From Heterodera schachtii (taxonomy: Eukaryota > Nematoda > Chromadorea > Rhabditida > Heteroderidae): a stretch of DNA of 64,000 nt. The stretch's first letter is position 1. Each line of letters begins with the position of its first letter. The stretch spans positions 124,001 to 188,000 of the forward strand of contig SIJG01000108.1 in NCBI GenBank assembly GCA_023374025.1, written 5' to 3'. Under the pieces are notes generated by a model that was not told the origin of the DNA, ran no database searches, and worked only from the letters and a program-made list of their open reading frames with translations. Both the position numbers and the translations under genes were made by a program. Below are positions 13,054-22,614 of the stretch, piece by piece.

Positions 13054-13752
13054 TTAAATGTCAAATCTCACCCATGTCCATTTATCATCGAATTTCGATC
13101 CCACAATTATTTTATGTTTGTCCTCATTTATTTTTGCGGCTCCCAACATATCATCTTCATTTTTTACTCTTTCCTTCGCTTTTTTAAACATTTTTCTCAG
13201 AAATTCGTCAAAATTTTGTCTCATTATTCCGTCTAAACGTTCATTTGTTTGCCATTCATTCGATGGGTCAATTGCCAATTGCAAGATTATTTCATTAATT
13301 GACATTTTTGGCTCATTTTCCAATTTAAATTCATAATTTAATCTCTCCTCATTCAACATTTTTGGTTCATAATCATTATTAAATAATTTATTTAATTTAT
13401 ATTCATGAAAATTACTCCATTTTGATTTAAAACAAAATTGCGAAATTCTGACCAGACAATATATCGCATAAATTACTGGTGCTTCAATTTCAATTCGATT
13501 TTTAATGACAAATATTGGCTTCACTGTTGGAATTCCAGCATATTCTCTACTTAATTATTCGTACAAAAGGTCTAAATATTTGCGATATTTTTGATATTCT
13601 GTCCGTTCATATTCTTCAAATTCCTCGCTAATTTTGTCACATTGCCAATTCTTTCTTATAAAATACGCAATGCCAAGATATGCCTCAAATTTCTGGTTTG
13701 AATATTCACTAATTTGCATTTTATGATCATTTCTCACAAACGTAATTAGCAT
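13054..13752 (-). CDS. Family B protein, copy 1 (232 codons, one internal stop)
   Basis: Starts at ATG 13752. Residues 1-65 hold the family B signature (RNDHKMQISEYSN, FEAYLG, IRKNWQCDKI, YRKYLDLLYE). A TAA at 13557-13555 interrupts the frame, which then continues without shift through VKPIFVIKN and a charged helical C-terminus to TAA 13054. The tail differs: a GTGAGA splice donor after Trp (13071) would remove the last five codons and open an intron holding the satellite. No signal peptide or known domain. The internal stop makes this a likely pseudogene unless it is a sequencing error. Confidence 0.45.
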
Positions 13753-13980
13753 TTTGTCTTCTCCCTAATTAAAATGATTAGACAAATTAATTACCCTGAT
13801 TATTTAACTCACCGATGATATTGCCTTTGAAATGTGAATTAAAAAATGATGAATAATAATATAAAAAAGAATTATATATAAAGAATAAAACATGATGCTT
13901 TTCTTTAATAAGAATGATGAAAATGAAAATTAAAAGCCCATTAATTATTGGTTTACATAAAGAATATTAAAAAATAATAC

Positions 13981-14214
13981 TTAAACTAATATATATCTAA
14001 TTATAAAAACGTATATATAAAGTAAATTTCTTATATTTATTAAGGAAAAACGTATTGTCAAGTTAAGAAAAATTATTATTAAAATGAAAGGTGGAAAACC
14101 ATAAAGCCTTATAAATAGAGCAAAATTTTGATTTGAAATAGTGATCATCAGTAGAATTATCCAAAATCCCTTTTTAATTTCGTTTAATTTTTTCTTCTTA
14201 AATGATGCTATCAT
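13981..14214 (-). CDS. Unrecognised hydrophobic small ORF
   Basis: A 77-codon frame with a basic N-terminus followed by at least two hydrophobic stretches, from ATG 14214. The motif GATCATCAGTAG occurs twice nearby (about 14144 and 14230), resembling the ATCAGTAG blocks upstream of family A genes. No homology recognised; in DNA this AT-rich such a frame can arise by chance. Confidence 0.2.
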   Translation of the reverse strand: MIASFKKKKLNEIKKGFWIILLMITISNQNFALFIRLYGFPPFILIIIFLNLTIRFSLINIRNLLYIYVFIIRYILV

Positions 14215-14285
14215 TTAAAATGGTTGAGTGATCATCAGTAGAATGATTTGAGTAGGATTATAATTCCAATAAAAGAAAAACGCAA

Positions 14286-14480
14286 TTAAAATTTTTCAAA
14301 TGGACGAGTCTTAAATCTAGAGTTGCGCCCCGACCCCTCGGGTGTTCTTAGGGGTATATTTTTCTGAAATTTTAGGACCGATTTTTCTTTTTCTTCCCAT
14401 TTTTCTCCAAATATTTCGTCAAATGTTTTTTGCTCCAATTTTTTCTTTTCCGCTCCAATTTCAATTGTACAATTAAAGAA
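14286..14480 (-). pseudogene. Family A fragment
   Basis: The complement encodes IEIGAEKKKLEQKTFDEIF and GEKWEEKEK, the signal-peptide end and linker of family A, then runs into unrelated sequence (GC-rich CCCGACCCCTCGGG patch). Both the start codon and the helix-turn-helix modules are missing. It abuts the outer edge of the inverted duplication arm. Confidence 0.7.
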
Positions 14481-14864
14481 ACTTTTAGTGCCCAATATAA
14501 TTTTGAATTTTTTTTTGAAACTTTAAACTTCTGATTCAACATATTTTGAAATTTTATAAAATAATTTTGTATACTTTTGTAAACAAGTTGAAAATTGTTA
14601 TTCACATAGAGACTGGAGAAAGAAAAATTGTTCCGCCCGGCTCCATCATATGATTGTTTGAATTTGAAATTGGACAACAATTTTTCCACGGGAATGAACT
14701 AATTTTAACCAAAATATTTAAATAAATTATTAGGAAAATTTTACACAAAAAACCAAACTCGAATTTTGAAGTCCAATTTTGTACCAATGAATGGGGCGGA
14801 GAGTGCGCGTTCGATGACAGCAGACTAATGCTTTTTTTAAAAGCGCCTATTGGTTTAATAAAAT

Positions 14865-15060
14865 TCAAGCGAATACAACAAAATGCCAAAACCGGTGATG
14901 AAAGTGTGAAGACAAAAATGCCAAATTTGAACAGAAAAAAATGCCAATGCTGCACAGACACTGCGAATTGAACAGACTTAAATTTAAATATGGCAAATGC
15001 GAATATTCGCTGATTTGAGTTTCATATCCATGTCCATCCGTCTTAAGCACGGCTTTCCGG
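14865..15060 (-). pseudogene. Family B-like head, divergent from family A copy 3
   Basis: The complement reads KAVLKTDGHGYETQISEYSH, related to the RNDHKMQISEYS start at 13752, then passes into an unrelated hydrophobic frame. No ATG precedes it in frame. The same sequence occurs at 30872-31081 and about 25980-26050. It is oriented away from the family A gene at 15358 with about 300 bp between them. Interpreted as the remnant of a divergently transcribed partner gene. Confidence 0.4.
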
Positions 15061-15357
15061 GTACTTTTGACAAAGTAGAATTAAAAATATTAAAAAAATT
15101 AATTAAAATAGCTTACTTTTTGTGATCAGTAGGATTGAAATTTTAATTAATCGAGAAAGTATTTTATTTACCTTATTATTATAATATTATTAAATGTGAC
15201 CAATCAGTAGAGAGAGAAAAATCAGTATACAATTTAATGAGTGTTGTAATAATGTCAATATTTAATATAAAATGTTTAAGAATTTATAAGAGAAAAATAA
15301 GAAATTCATTTGAGAAATTATATTTATATAAATATTCATTTTAGAAAAAATTCAGCA
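15061..15357 (+). promoter_or_regulatory. Conserved upstream block of family A (paired ATCAGTAG)
   Basis: Contains TGATCAGTAGGATTG (about 15124) and GACCAATCAGTAGAGAG (about 15200), about 80 bp apart, followed by an AT-rich spacer to the ATG at 15358. The same arrangement precedes copies at 22006 (21792, 21871), 26343 (26108, 26185), 40022 (39779, 39860) and the inverted copy at 30598. Orphan copies lie at 24908 and 27921. Conservation beside otherwise decayed genes suggests either a promoter or simply shared ancestry; the sequence alone cannot separate these. Confidence 0.45.
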
Positions 15358-15945
15358 ATGAAACTGTGCTTATTATTCTTTTTAATTGTATTATTTTTAA
15401 TTGTTCTAATTGAAATTGGAGCGGAAAAGAAAAAATTTGAGCAAAAAACATTTGATGAAATATTTGGAGAAAAATGGGAAGAAAAAGAAGAAGAAAAACG
15501 AAATGATCAAAATGAAAATGATCAGAAAAAGAGAGAAATTGTTGCAAAATTCAATAAAATAAAAGAGAAAATAAAAGAAAAAGGAAGGAAATATTCAAAA
15601 AAAGAATGGGGTAAAATTGAATTGAAAATTTCGAAAAAATTGGGCACAAATCGCCGAAATATTTACAAATGGATCAAAGAATTAGGATTATACAAATGCC
15701 ACAAAAAATCAAAAACGGATGAACAAAAAATTGAAATTGTGCAAAAATTTATAGCAATGAAAAATGAGTATAAGCAAAAAGGAAGAACATATTCGACAAA
15801 AGAATGGAGTCAAAATTATGCCGAAATTGGGAAGAAAATTGGAGTAAGCCCTGATATAATTATAAGATGGAAGAAAGGATTTGGAATGAGTGAAAGAATA
15901 ACGAAAAAAGAAAAAATGGAAAAAATGAAATTTATTTTCATATAA
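15358..15945 (+). CDS. Family A secreted helix-turn-helix repeat protein, copy 3 (195 aa)
   Basis: The ATG at 15358 begins the hydrophobic segment MKLCLLFFLIVLFLIVLIE, with predicted cleavage near IGA-EKK. Next come the FGEKWEEKE linker (about residues 28-45), module 1 (GRKYSKKEW then ISKKLGTNRRNIYKWIKEL, about 75-115) and module 2 (GRTYSTKEW then IGKKIGVSPDIIIRWKKGF, about 135-180). A one-base loss relative to the copy at 40022 ends the frame at 15945 before module 3, whose sequence follows at about 15940-16035 out of frame. Modules resemble homeodomain-like helix-turn-helix DNA-binding units. A secreted protein with such modules could act in a host nucleus or bind nucleic acid outside the cell; this is inference. 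Confidence 0.65.
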   Translation: MKLCLLFFLIVLFLIVLIEIGAEKKKFEQKTFDEIFGEKWEEKEEEKRNDQNENDQKKREIVAKFNKIKEKIKEKGRKYSKKEWGKIELKISKKLGTNRRNIYKWIKELGLYKCHKKSKTDEQKIEIVQKFIAMKNEYKQKGRTYSTKEWSQNYAEIGKKIGVSPDIIIRWKKGFGMSERITKKEKMEKMKFIFI

Positions 15946-16035
15946 AAAGAGAAAATCCAAAAATTAGTGCCGAGAAAATTGCAAAAATTGAAAATTAATC
16001 AACGAACCGTTTTTATTTGGAAGACCCAATTTTGA

Positions 16036-16888
16036 AAAGTAATTAAGAAGAACTGAAAATTAAAGAGATATTCTTTATCGCCTTTTTCTTTACGATAATT
16101 GTTGATTTACTTTTGGCACATATTTTAGAAATAAAAAATTATTTTACCATTTTTATAATTTTAAATTTATTTAAAAACTCAAGTACAAAATATTAAATCA
16201 TTATTGAGGATATGCATTATTAGAGCTTTTTATTTTGGATAGATTAAATTTTGCAATTAAATTTTGTTTAAGACAAAAAAATAAAGTTTGTTGAAGTGAG
16301 TTACTGAAACGAAACATGTTTACAAGATATGTTTTGAGAAATATAAATATCATCCCTAAATTATTTTTGTTTATAAATCGGTTTTACTTTTTTTCGTTGT
16401 GAAAAATTATTAATCTATGTTTTAAATATTTTGAAAATATATGAATTTAAAAATTATTATTTTAAATACCGAAATTTATTAACAATAAAATCAATTACAG
16501 TAACAAATTATAACAAATTTTTTTTGAAATACCTGGATAATTTTAAATAAAAATATTGCGAAGAAAATGAAATTATAGTAATTAAATGTTTACGAAAATG
16601 ATCACGAGAAAGAATCCGAAAATCACGCAAAATTAAAGAGAATCAATCAAAAAGGGAGAATTTCAAGGGCCGCCGCTGAATTCAGTTGAAAAGCCTGTTC
16701 AAAATTGTGGTGGTTTATCAAGAATCTTTCAAGAAATATTTCGGAAAATAATACCGAATTTACAAATTATAGTGTCCAAAACGACATCATTTCCAAAATG
16801 CGTAGTTGCGCCCAGCCCTGTGTCAGTGGAATCTGAAGACCGGCGTTGCCGGCAGACGCAAATTTAATTAATTTCACTGGTAAATTAA
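16036..16888. other. Gene-free family A 3' flank
   Basis: AT-rich downstream flank, also seen after the copies at 23.2 and 40.0 kb. At about 16760-16860 there is a single unit of the 40-bp minisatellite type plus a GTTGCGCCCAGCCCTGTGTC block and a small hairpin (ACCGGCGTTGCCGGC). The same combination recurs at about 24680-24840. No gene seen. Confidence 0.5.
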
Positions 16889-17146
16889 TGTTAGAGAGGC
16901 AAACATTCAAATGTTTGTAATTTTCTCTCTTGGGAACTTTGACCCCAAATATTGATTATCACCCCATTAATTCATTCCCTTCCCTTAGTCCACTTTCATT
17001 CTGTTATTTTCCTTCCTATTTTGTGCTCCCCAATTTGCTCCGTTCCTCCGACAAATATTGTTTTATTTATTTTCCATTTGTGTTAATAAATTTATTTGGT
17101 GTTCGACTTTCACAATTTATTGTTTGAGCAATCAACCGGCTCAACA
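16889..17146 (+). repeat. 5' LTR of retrotransposon 1
   Basis: Begins TGTTAGAGAGGC and ends GGCTCAACA; nearly identical to 21489-21741 apart from a small indel around 17050. It is followed directly by TTGGCGACGCCCG, whose TGG start fits a tRNA primer-binding site. Confidence 0.93.
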
Positions 17147-17330
17147 TTGGCGACGCCCGTTCTACAGAACCTCAACAATTCGAACTTTTTCTCGTGTTGA
17201 AATTGTTCGAAATTGGAAATTCAAAAATCTCGTGTTGATTTTTGGATTTCGCAGAAATCTTCAAAAAACCAATCACTAATCTTGTGTGCGGTTCTGCCGT
17301 GTGCAGTTTATTCGTCAAATGTCATCATCC

Positions 17331-17807
17331 ATGGACAAAACGCTCGCCGACATTTTGGAAAAATTGACGCAGGCGATCAAGCAGCAGAGCGCGCCGACTT
17401 CCACCGCAACTCAGCCGGCACAAAACATCACATTGCCGAATATTCATCCGTTTTCAACAGAAAATGCGGAGGAATTCGAGGAGTGGTTGGAGCGTTTCCA
17501 GTTCGCATTGGATTGCGCATCGGCAAATATGGCGGATGAAGCCAAAGTCAAACTGTTGATGACAAAGCTGAACCCGTCCGCCTTCGGCGAATACAAGCGC
17601 TACTGCCTGCCGGAGGAAATCACAAAATTCGGCTTCGCGGACACCAAAACTCGTCTGATCAAATTGTTCTCCCATCCTCCATCTTTAGCGATTGATCGCT
17701 ACGAATGCCTGCGAGTGTGCCGAGAGGACGGCGAAAATTTCGAAATTTTTGTGAACCGACTAAAGGCAGCCCTCCGCAAATTCCGTTTTTCGGAATTAAA
17801 TGAATAG
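17331..17807 (+). CDS. gag of retrotransposon 1 (first part, to in-frame stop)
   Basis: The start at 17331 (MDKTLADIL) is chosen by alignment with the second element (MDETLAEIL at 43603); ATG 17319 is an alternative. The sequence is a retroviral-type capsid region (FEEWLERFQFAL). The frame is closed by TAG at 17805-17807, where the second element has a glutamate codon. The same frame reopens immediately, so either a nonsense mutation or stop read-through is possible; a mutation seems likelier because the stop falls before the zinc knuckles. Confidence 0.8.
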   Translation: MDKTLADILEKLTQAIKQQSAPTSTATQPAQNITLPNIHPFSTENAEEFEEWLERFQFALDCASANMADEAKVKLLMTKLNPSAFGEYKRYCLPEEITKFGFADTKTRLIKLFSHPPSLAIDRYECLRVCREDGENFEIFVNRLKAALRKFRFSELNE

Positions 17808-20258
17808 GCATTCAAATGCCTGGTTCTGCTCACGTCGCTGAAGTCACCAAGCGACGCCAAATTACGCCAACACATCCTCGCGCGCCTCACAGCAGAAGAC
17901 ACAAAGACGACAAAAACGTCCAAATTATTCGACAAAGTCGTCGAGGACTTAAACACACAGCTAAAAACGGAGGCGGAAGCAAAAATTTTGGAGTCACCGA
18001 AGCCTAAAATCAATGCAATTCAACACGGCAAATCATCGCCAAATCAACAAAATCGCGGAAATGGTCGCCCAAATCAAAAATTCACGGGCAAATCAAAGGC
18101 CAAAGCCCCGCCGAGTAACTGCTATCGTTGCGGAGAATTGCATTGGGCCCAGGATTGCCCAAAGAAGGAAAATATATGCCGCAAATGTAATCGCAGAGGC
18201 CACATCGAAAGGCAATGCGACAAAATCCGAGCATTTCACCAAAATAAGGGCAGAAATTTCAACGCAAATACGGTGATGCTCACAGCGGCCTACATCAATT
18301 CCGTCCATTCATCAAATCTGCTGAAAGCACCGATCAATGTGAACGGCACAACAATTGGCTTTGTTCTGGACAGCGGTGCGGAAATCATCATCATCAATGA
18401 GGATGATTACGACGCAATGGGCCGACCGCCACTTCAAAAATGTTCAGAAGAAGCACGCTTTTTCGACGGAAAGCGGTGCAAATTCATTGGACGTGGGACC
18501 GCCACCTTCCAATTCAACGGAATTCAGACAACTCAGCCATTCTACGTTGCCAAATCGGGATCTTTGAATCTTTTGGGCACACCGGCAATGGAAGCATTTG
18601 GATTCCTGGAAGAAATTCGGCGAATGATCAGCCCCGTCCAAATCAATCAAATTTCGTCAAATGATGCGGCCAAAATCCAACAATTCGTCGAAATTTTACC
18701 GCAAAAATATGAGCAAATATTTTCGGAGGGCCTTGGCTACTGTACCAAAATGAAAGCCCATCTGATGCTCAACGAAGGCGCAAATCCAACATTCAAGCGC
18801 GCCCGTCCAGTGCCTTATTCTACGCTGCCAATAATCAATGCAGAATTGGATCGATTGGAGAAAATGAACGTCATCACATCAGTCGAACACACTGACTGGT
18901 CCGCCCCAATTTTGGTGGTCAAGAAAGCGAACGGAACTGCTCGTCTGTGCGCTGATTTCTCCACCGGGCTCAACGACTCTCTCCAATTAAACCAGCATCC
19001 TCTGCCATTGCCAGCCGACATTTTCGCCACACTCAATGGTGGAAAATTTTTCACAAAATTGGATTTGTCGGATGCATATCTGCAAATCGAACTGGACGGC
19101 ACTTCAAAGAAATTGTGTACAATTGCTACACACCGGGGACACTACCAATATGAGCGGCTGCCACTTGGAGTGAAATCCGCCCCCGGGATTTTTCAATCGG
19201 TGATGGACAACATGTTCTCCGATTTGCCATTCGCATTGGCCTATTTGGAAGACGTCATTATCGTCAGCGCGACATTTGATCAACATCGCCAACATTTGGA
19301 CCAAATTTTCACTCGAATTTCAGAATGGGGGTTCAAAGTCCGAATGGACAAATGTTCATTTTTCAAAAATGAAATAAAATATTTGGGCGTGATCATTGAT
19401 CAAAGTGGACGTCGACCGGACCCAAACAAAATCACAGCCATTGCGAAAATGCGCATCCCTTCAAATGTCAGCGAATTGCGTTCATATTTGGGCATGGTCA
19501 ACTATTACCAGGAATTTGTCCGAAATTTCCGGTTTATTCGACAGCCTTTGGACGAACTGCTGAAGAAGGACGCAAAATGGGATTGGTCACCCAAATGTCA
19601 AAATGCTTTCAACAAAATCATTTCAATGCTACAATCGGAGCTGGCATTAACGCATTTTGATCCTTCTCTGCCAATCATAGTCGCAGCCGACGCTTCACAA
19701 TATGGCATCGGCGGTGTCATTTCACACCAATTTGCCGACGGCTCAATAAAAGCGGTTTCGCATTTCTCGCGATCACTTACACCGGCTGAGCAAAATTATG
19801 GACAGATCGAAAAAGAAGCGCTGGCACTCGTGGAAGCCGTCAAACGCTTCCATAAGATGATTTTCGGCAGAAAATTTACATTGCTGACGGATCACCAGCC
19901 GCTGAAGAAAATTTTCGGAAATAAAGACGGTGTCCCGAAGCATTCGCACAATCGACTCGTCCGTTGGTCACTCATTTTGACGGCTTACGACTTCGACATA
20001 CAATACGTCAAAACGGACAAATTTGGACAGGCGGATGCATTGTCTCGCCTAATTTCCGTCCAAAAGTCAAAATCCGATGACGACGAAGTCATCATCGCCT
20101 CATTTGAAGTGGAAACGTCATTGGATCGAAATTTGATCAACAATGTCAACCAAATGCCGATCACTTTCAAGAATTTGCTCCAAGAAACAGCAAATGATCA
20201 GGCACTCCAACAAATTCGCCAATTTGTCAAAAATAAGTGGCCAGAACCCAACAACTGA
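17808..20258 (+). CDS. gag C-terminus, protease, reverse transcriptase and RNase H of retrotransposon 1
   Basis: In frame with the upstream gag. Two CCHC zinc knuckles lie at about 18121-18215 (CYRCGELHWAQDC, CRKCNRRGHIERQC). An aspartic protease motif (LDSGAE) is at about 18367. Reverse transcriptase blocks include FTKLDLSDAYLQI and the catalytic box, here YLED (about 19240). RNase H shows AADASQYGIGGV and LLTDHQPL. The frame ends early at 20256 by a shift relative to integrase. The box is usually Y-x-D-D; Glu at the first Asp may abolish polymerase activity. Confidence 0.9.
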   Translation, partial: AFKCLVLLTSLKSPSDAKLRQHILARLTAEDTKTTKTSKLFDKVVEDLNTQLKTEAEAKILESPKPKINAIQHGKSSPNQQNRGNGRPNQKFTGKSKAKAPPSNCYRCGELHWAQDCPKKENICRKCNRRGHIERQCDKIRAFHQNKGRNFNANTVMLTAAYINSVHSSNLLKAPINVNGTTIGFVLDSGAEIIIINEDDYDAMGRPPLQKCSEEARFFDGKRCKFIGRGTATFQFNGIQTTQPFYVAKSGSLNLLGTPAMEAFGFLEEIRRMISPVQINQISSNDAAKIQQFVEILPQKYEQIFSEGLGYCTKMKAHLMLNEGANPTFKRARPVPYSTLPIINAELDRLEKMNVITSVEHTDWSAPILVVKKANGTARLCADFSTGLNDSLQLNQHPLPLPADIFATLNGGKFFTKLDLSDAYLQIELDGTSKKLCTIATHRGHYQYERLPLGVKSAPGIFQSVMDNMFSDLPFALAYLEDVIIVSATFDQHRQHLDQIFTRISEWGFKVRMDKCSFFKNEIKYLGVIIDQSGRRPDPNKITAIAKMRIPSNVSELRSYLGMVNYYQEFVRNFRFIRQPLDELLKKDAKWDWSPKCQNAFNKIISMLQSELALTHFDPSLPIIVAADASQYGIGGVISHQFADGSIKAVSHFSRSLTPAEQNYGQIEKEALALVEAVKRFHKMIFGRKFTLLTDHQPLKKIFGNKDGVPKHSHNRLVRWSLILTAYDFDIQYVKTDKFGQADALSRLISVQKSKSDDDEVIIASFEVETSLDRNLINNVNQMPITFKNLLQETANDQALQQIRQFVKNKWPEPNN

Positions 20259-21450
20259 AGGCCTGGACGAAGCCAAATTCATCCAATTTTATCGGCGCCG
20301 CGACGAAATTTCAATCGTCAAGGACTGCCTGATGTTCGGCGACCGGACAATCATCCCCAAATCACTGCAGAAGCAAATTCTCAAGATGCTTCATCAAGGA
20401 CATCCGGGAGTTAAACGAATGAAATCATTGGCCCGGTCGTATGTCTACTGGCCATTGATGGACGCCGAAATTGAGGCGTTCGTCCAAAAATGCACTTCAT
20501 GCGCAGCTGTCGCCAAAAATCCGATCCAAACGACACTGCAGTCATGGCCAAAATCTGATGGTCCATGGAAGCGCATTCACATTGATTACGCAGGGCCATT
20601 TCATGGAAAAATGTATTTAATCGTCGTCGATTCATTTTCAAAATACCGGAGATTTTTGAAATGAATTCGACAAATGCATTTGCCACAATCACCAAAATGC
20701 CACTACGGCATTCCGGAAACAATTGTTTCCGACAACGGCACTCAATTTCAGAGCCACCAATTCCAAAATTTCGTCAAATCGAATGGGATTGATCACATTT
20801 TTACGGCCCCGTACATGCCACAGTCAAATGGACAAGCCGAGCGGATGGTCGACACTTTTAAGAGGGCATTTGCGAAAATAAAAGGGGAGGGAGTCGACAG
20901 CAATGTGCTCGACACTTTCCTGCTCACATATCGCACGACGCCTTCGGACACGCTGGATGGAAAATGTCCGGCCGAATTATTTCTTGGCCGAAAGCCTCGA
21001 ATTGGCCTCGACCTTCTCCGGCCTCCACCGTCAATTCCAATCCTCAAGGACGATAAAATGGAGGAACAATTCCATCGCAAACACGGCGCAAAATTCCGAT
21101 CATTTGAAATCGGACAATTAGTTTTCACGCGTCGGCACACTTCAGCGGAATGGCGTCCCGGCAAAATCATCGACAAAAAGGGTGTAATTTACACCGTCGA
21201 ATTGCCAAACAATTCTCGCGGCCGATTTCATGTCAACCAAATCCGCGCACGTCAAGTTCCGGATGAGGACATCGAAGACCCGCTCGATGTGATCAATGAC
21301 ACTTTTGGCCTCCCAATTCCATTAAGGGACCAAAATTTGGCAGAAGTCCCGCCAGCCAATCAATCACCGCCAGCCCGACGATATCCGACTCGAAATCGCC
21401 AGCCAGTTGATCGACTTCAAGTCGACCCCAGCAAATCGTCCTATGTGTGA
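20259..21450 (+). pseudogene. Integrase region of retrotransposon 1, frameshifted
   Basis: Contains the zinc-binding HHCC region (GHPG, later CTSCAA at about 20490), the first catalytic Asp (HIDYAGPF, about 20580), then indels at 20640-20700, then SDNGTQF and NGQAERM with the remaining catalytic residues, and a C-terminal tail rich in Pro/Arg ending at 21450. At least two frameshifts separate it from pol. Confidence 0.85.
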
Positions 21451-21472
21451 CTGATCTTGCACTGATCAGTTG

Positions 21473-21488
21473 GACTTAAAAGGGGAGG
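21473..21488 (+). other. Polypurine tract of retrotransposon 1
   Basis: AAAAGGGGAGG lies directly against the 3' LTR. The same purine run also occurs inside integrase at about 20878-20892. Confidence 0.8.
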
Positions 21489-21741
21489 TGTTAGAGAGGC
21501 AAACATTCAAATGTTTGTAATTTTCTCTCTTGGGAACTTTGACCCCAAATATTGATTATCACCCCATTAATTCATTCCCTTCCCTTAGTCCACTTTCATT
21601 CTGTTATTTTCCTTCCTATTTTGTGCTCCCCAATTTGCTCCGTTCCTCCGAATGTTTTATTTATTTTCAATTTGTGTTAATAAATTTTATTTGGTGTTCG
21701 ACTTTCACAATTTATTGTTTGAGCAATCAACCGGCTCAACA
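21489..21741 (+). repeat. 3' LTR of retrotransposon 1
   Basis: Matches the 5' LTR; ends CTCAACA and is followed by the target duplication ATTAA. Confidence 0.93.
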
Positions 21742-22005
21742 ATTAAGCACGGTTTAAAAATGTAAAATTAAATAAATTAATCTGTTTTTTTGATCAGTAG
21801 GATTGGAATTTTAATCAATCATGAAACTATTTTTATTTACATTATTATTATTATTTTAGCATTATAATTTGCGACCAATCAGTAGGGAGAGAAGAGAAAT
21901 AATTCAACATTTCTCTTTAAATGAAATTTATTTGAGAAAAATATAAATGAATTCATACTTGTCAAATAAAACATAATTTTAATTTCTAGAAAAAGAAATT
22001 TAGCA

Positions 22006-22164
22006 ATGAATCGGTGCATATTATTCTTTTTAATTGTATTATTTTCAATTGTTCTAATTGAAATTGGAGCGGAAAGAGAGAATCAAGCAAAAGGGGAGAA
22101 AGTATTCAGCAAAAGAATGGATGAAAAAATATGTATAAATCTGTATGAAGAAAGAACGACGTAG
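22006..22164 (+). pseudogene. Family A copy 4, internally deleted (52 codons)
   Basis: Normal start and signal-peptide-like segment (MNRCILFFLIVLFSIVLIE, IGAE), then a jump into the GEKVFSKRMDEK region out of register and a stop. Downstream to about 22255 the tail of module 3 can still be read (IFNWKRKF-like) in another frame. The upstream ATCAGTAG pair is intact. Confidence 0.75.
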
Positions 22165-22614
22165 AAAGAAAAAATGCAAAAATATTGAAAATTAATCAAC
22201 GGACCATTTTCAATTGGAAGAGAAAATTTGGAAAAGAATCAAATGAAGAGTAAAGAAGTAAATATTTCGTTCCATTACTCGATTTTTTCATCATGATAAT
22301 TACTGATTTGCTTTTTATATATATATATTTTAGAAAATAAAAATCATTTTCACATTTTCAAATTTATATGTAATTAAAACTCAAAAACATTTTGTTAACT
22401 TCATGATTGGGACTATGCACTTGAACTCGGACATACAGTATTTTGTTTATGATTTTTTTTTCCATTTCAACCCATTTTCATGTTTTACGTCAAAATGAAG
22501 GAGCGACCTAATCTACCAGGTGTTTTAAACTTTTTTTGTTCGCCACCAAATTTATGTTAAAATTAAATTAATTTTTTTCTGATTTTTATAAGTTCAACTC
22601 AAAAAGTTTGAACC

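Larger units (their letters stand above)
14487..16005. repeat. Left arm of 1.5-kb inverted duplication
   Basis: This segment is repeated in inverse orientation at about 29945-31465 with only scattered differences. It includes a family B head, the shared upstream block and a family A gene. The arms are about 14 kb apart with a retrotransposon and other family A remnants between them. Confidence 0.85.
16889..21741 (+). mobile_element. Ty3/gypsy-type LTR retrotransposon 1, near full length
   Basis: LTRs of 258 and 253 bp with TG...CA ends, flanked by a 5-bp target duplication ATTAA (16884-16888 and 21742-21746). Domain order is gag, protease, reverse transcriptase, RNase H, integrase, which defines the Metaviridae/Ty3-gypsy type. 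The gag/pol frame has one internal stop (17805-17807) and frameshifts near 20250 and 20650, so it is probably not autonomous now. The uninterrupted target (CTGGTAAATTAAGCACGG) is present at about 23081 and 24855. GC content is clearly higher than the surroundings. Confidence 0.95.

Noticed and set aside
17805..17807. Programmed stop read-through between gag and pol
   Set aside because: The stop falls before the zinc knuckles and the related element has a sense codon there, so a nonsense mutation is the simpler reading.
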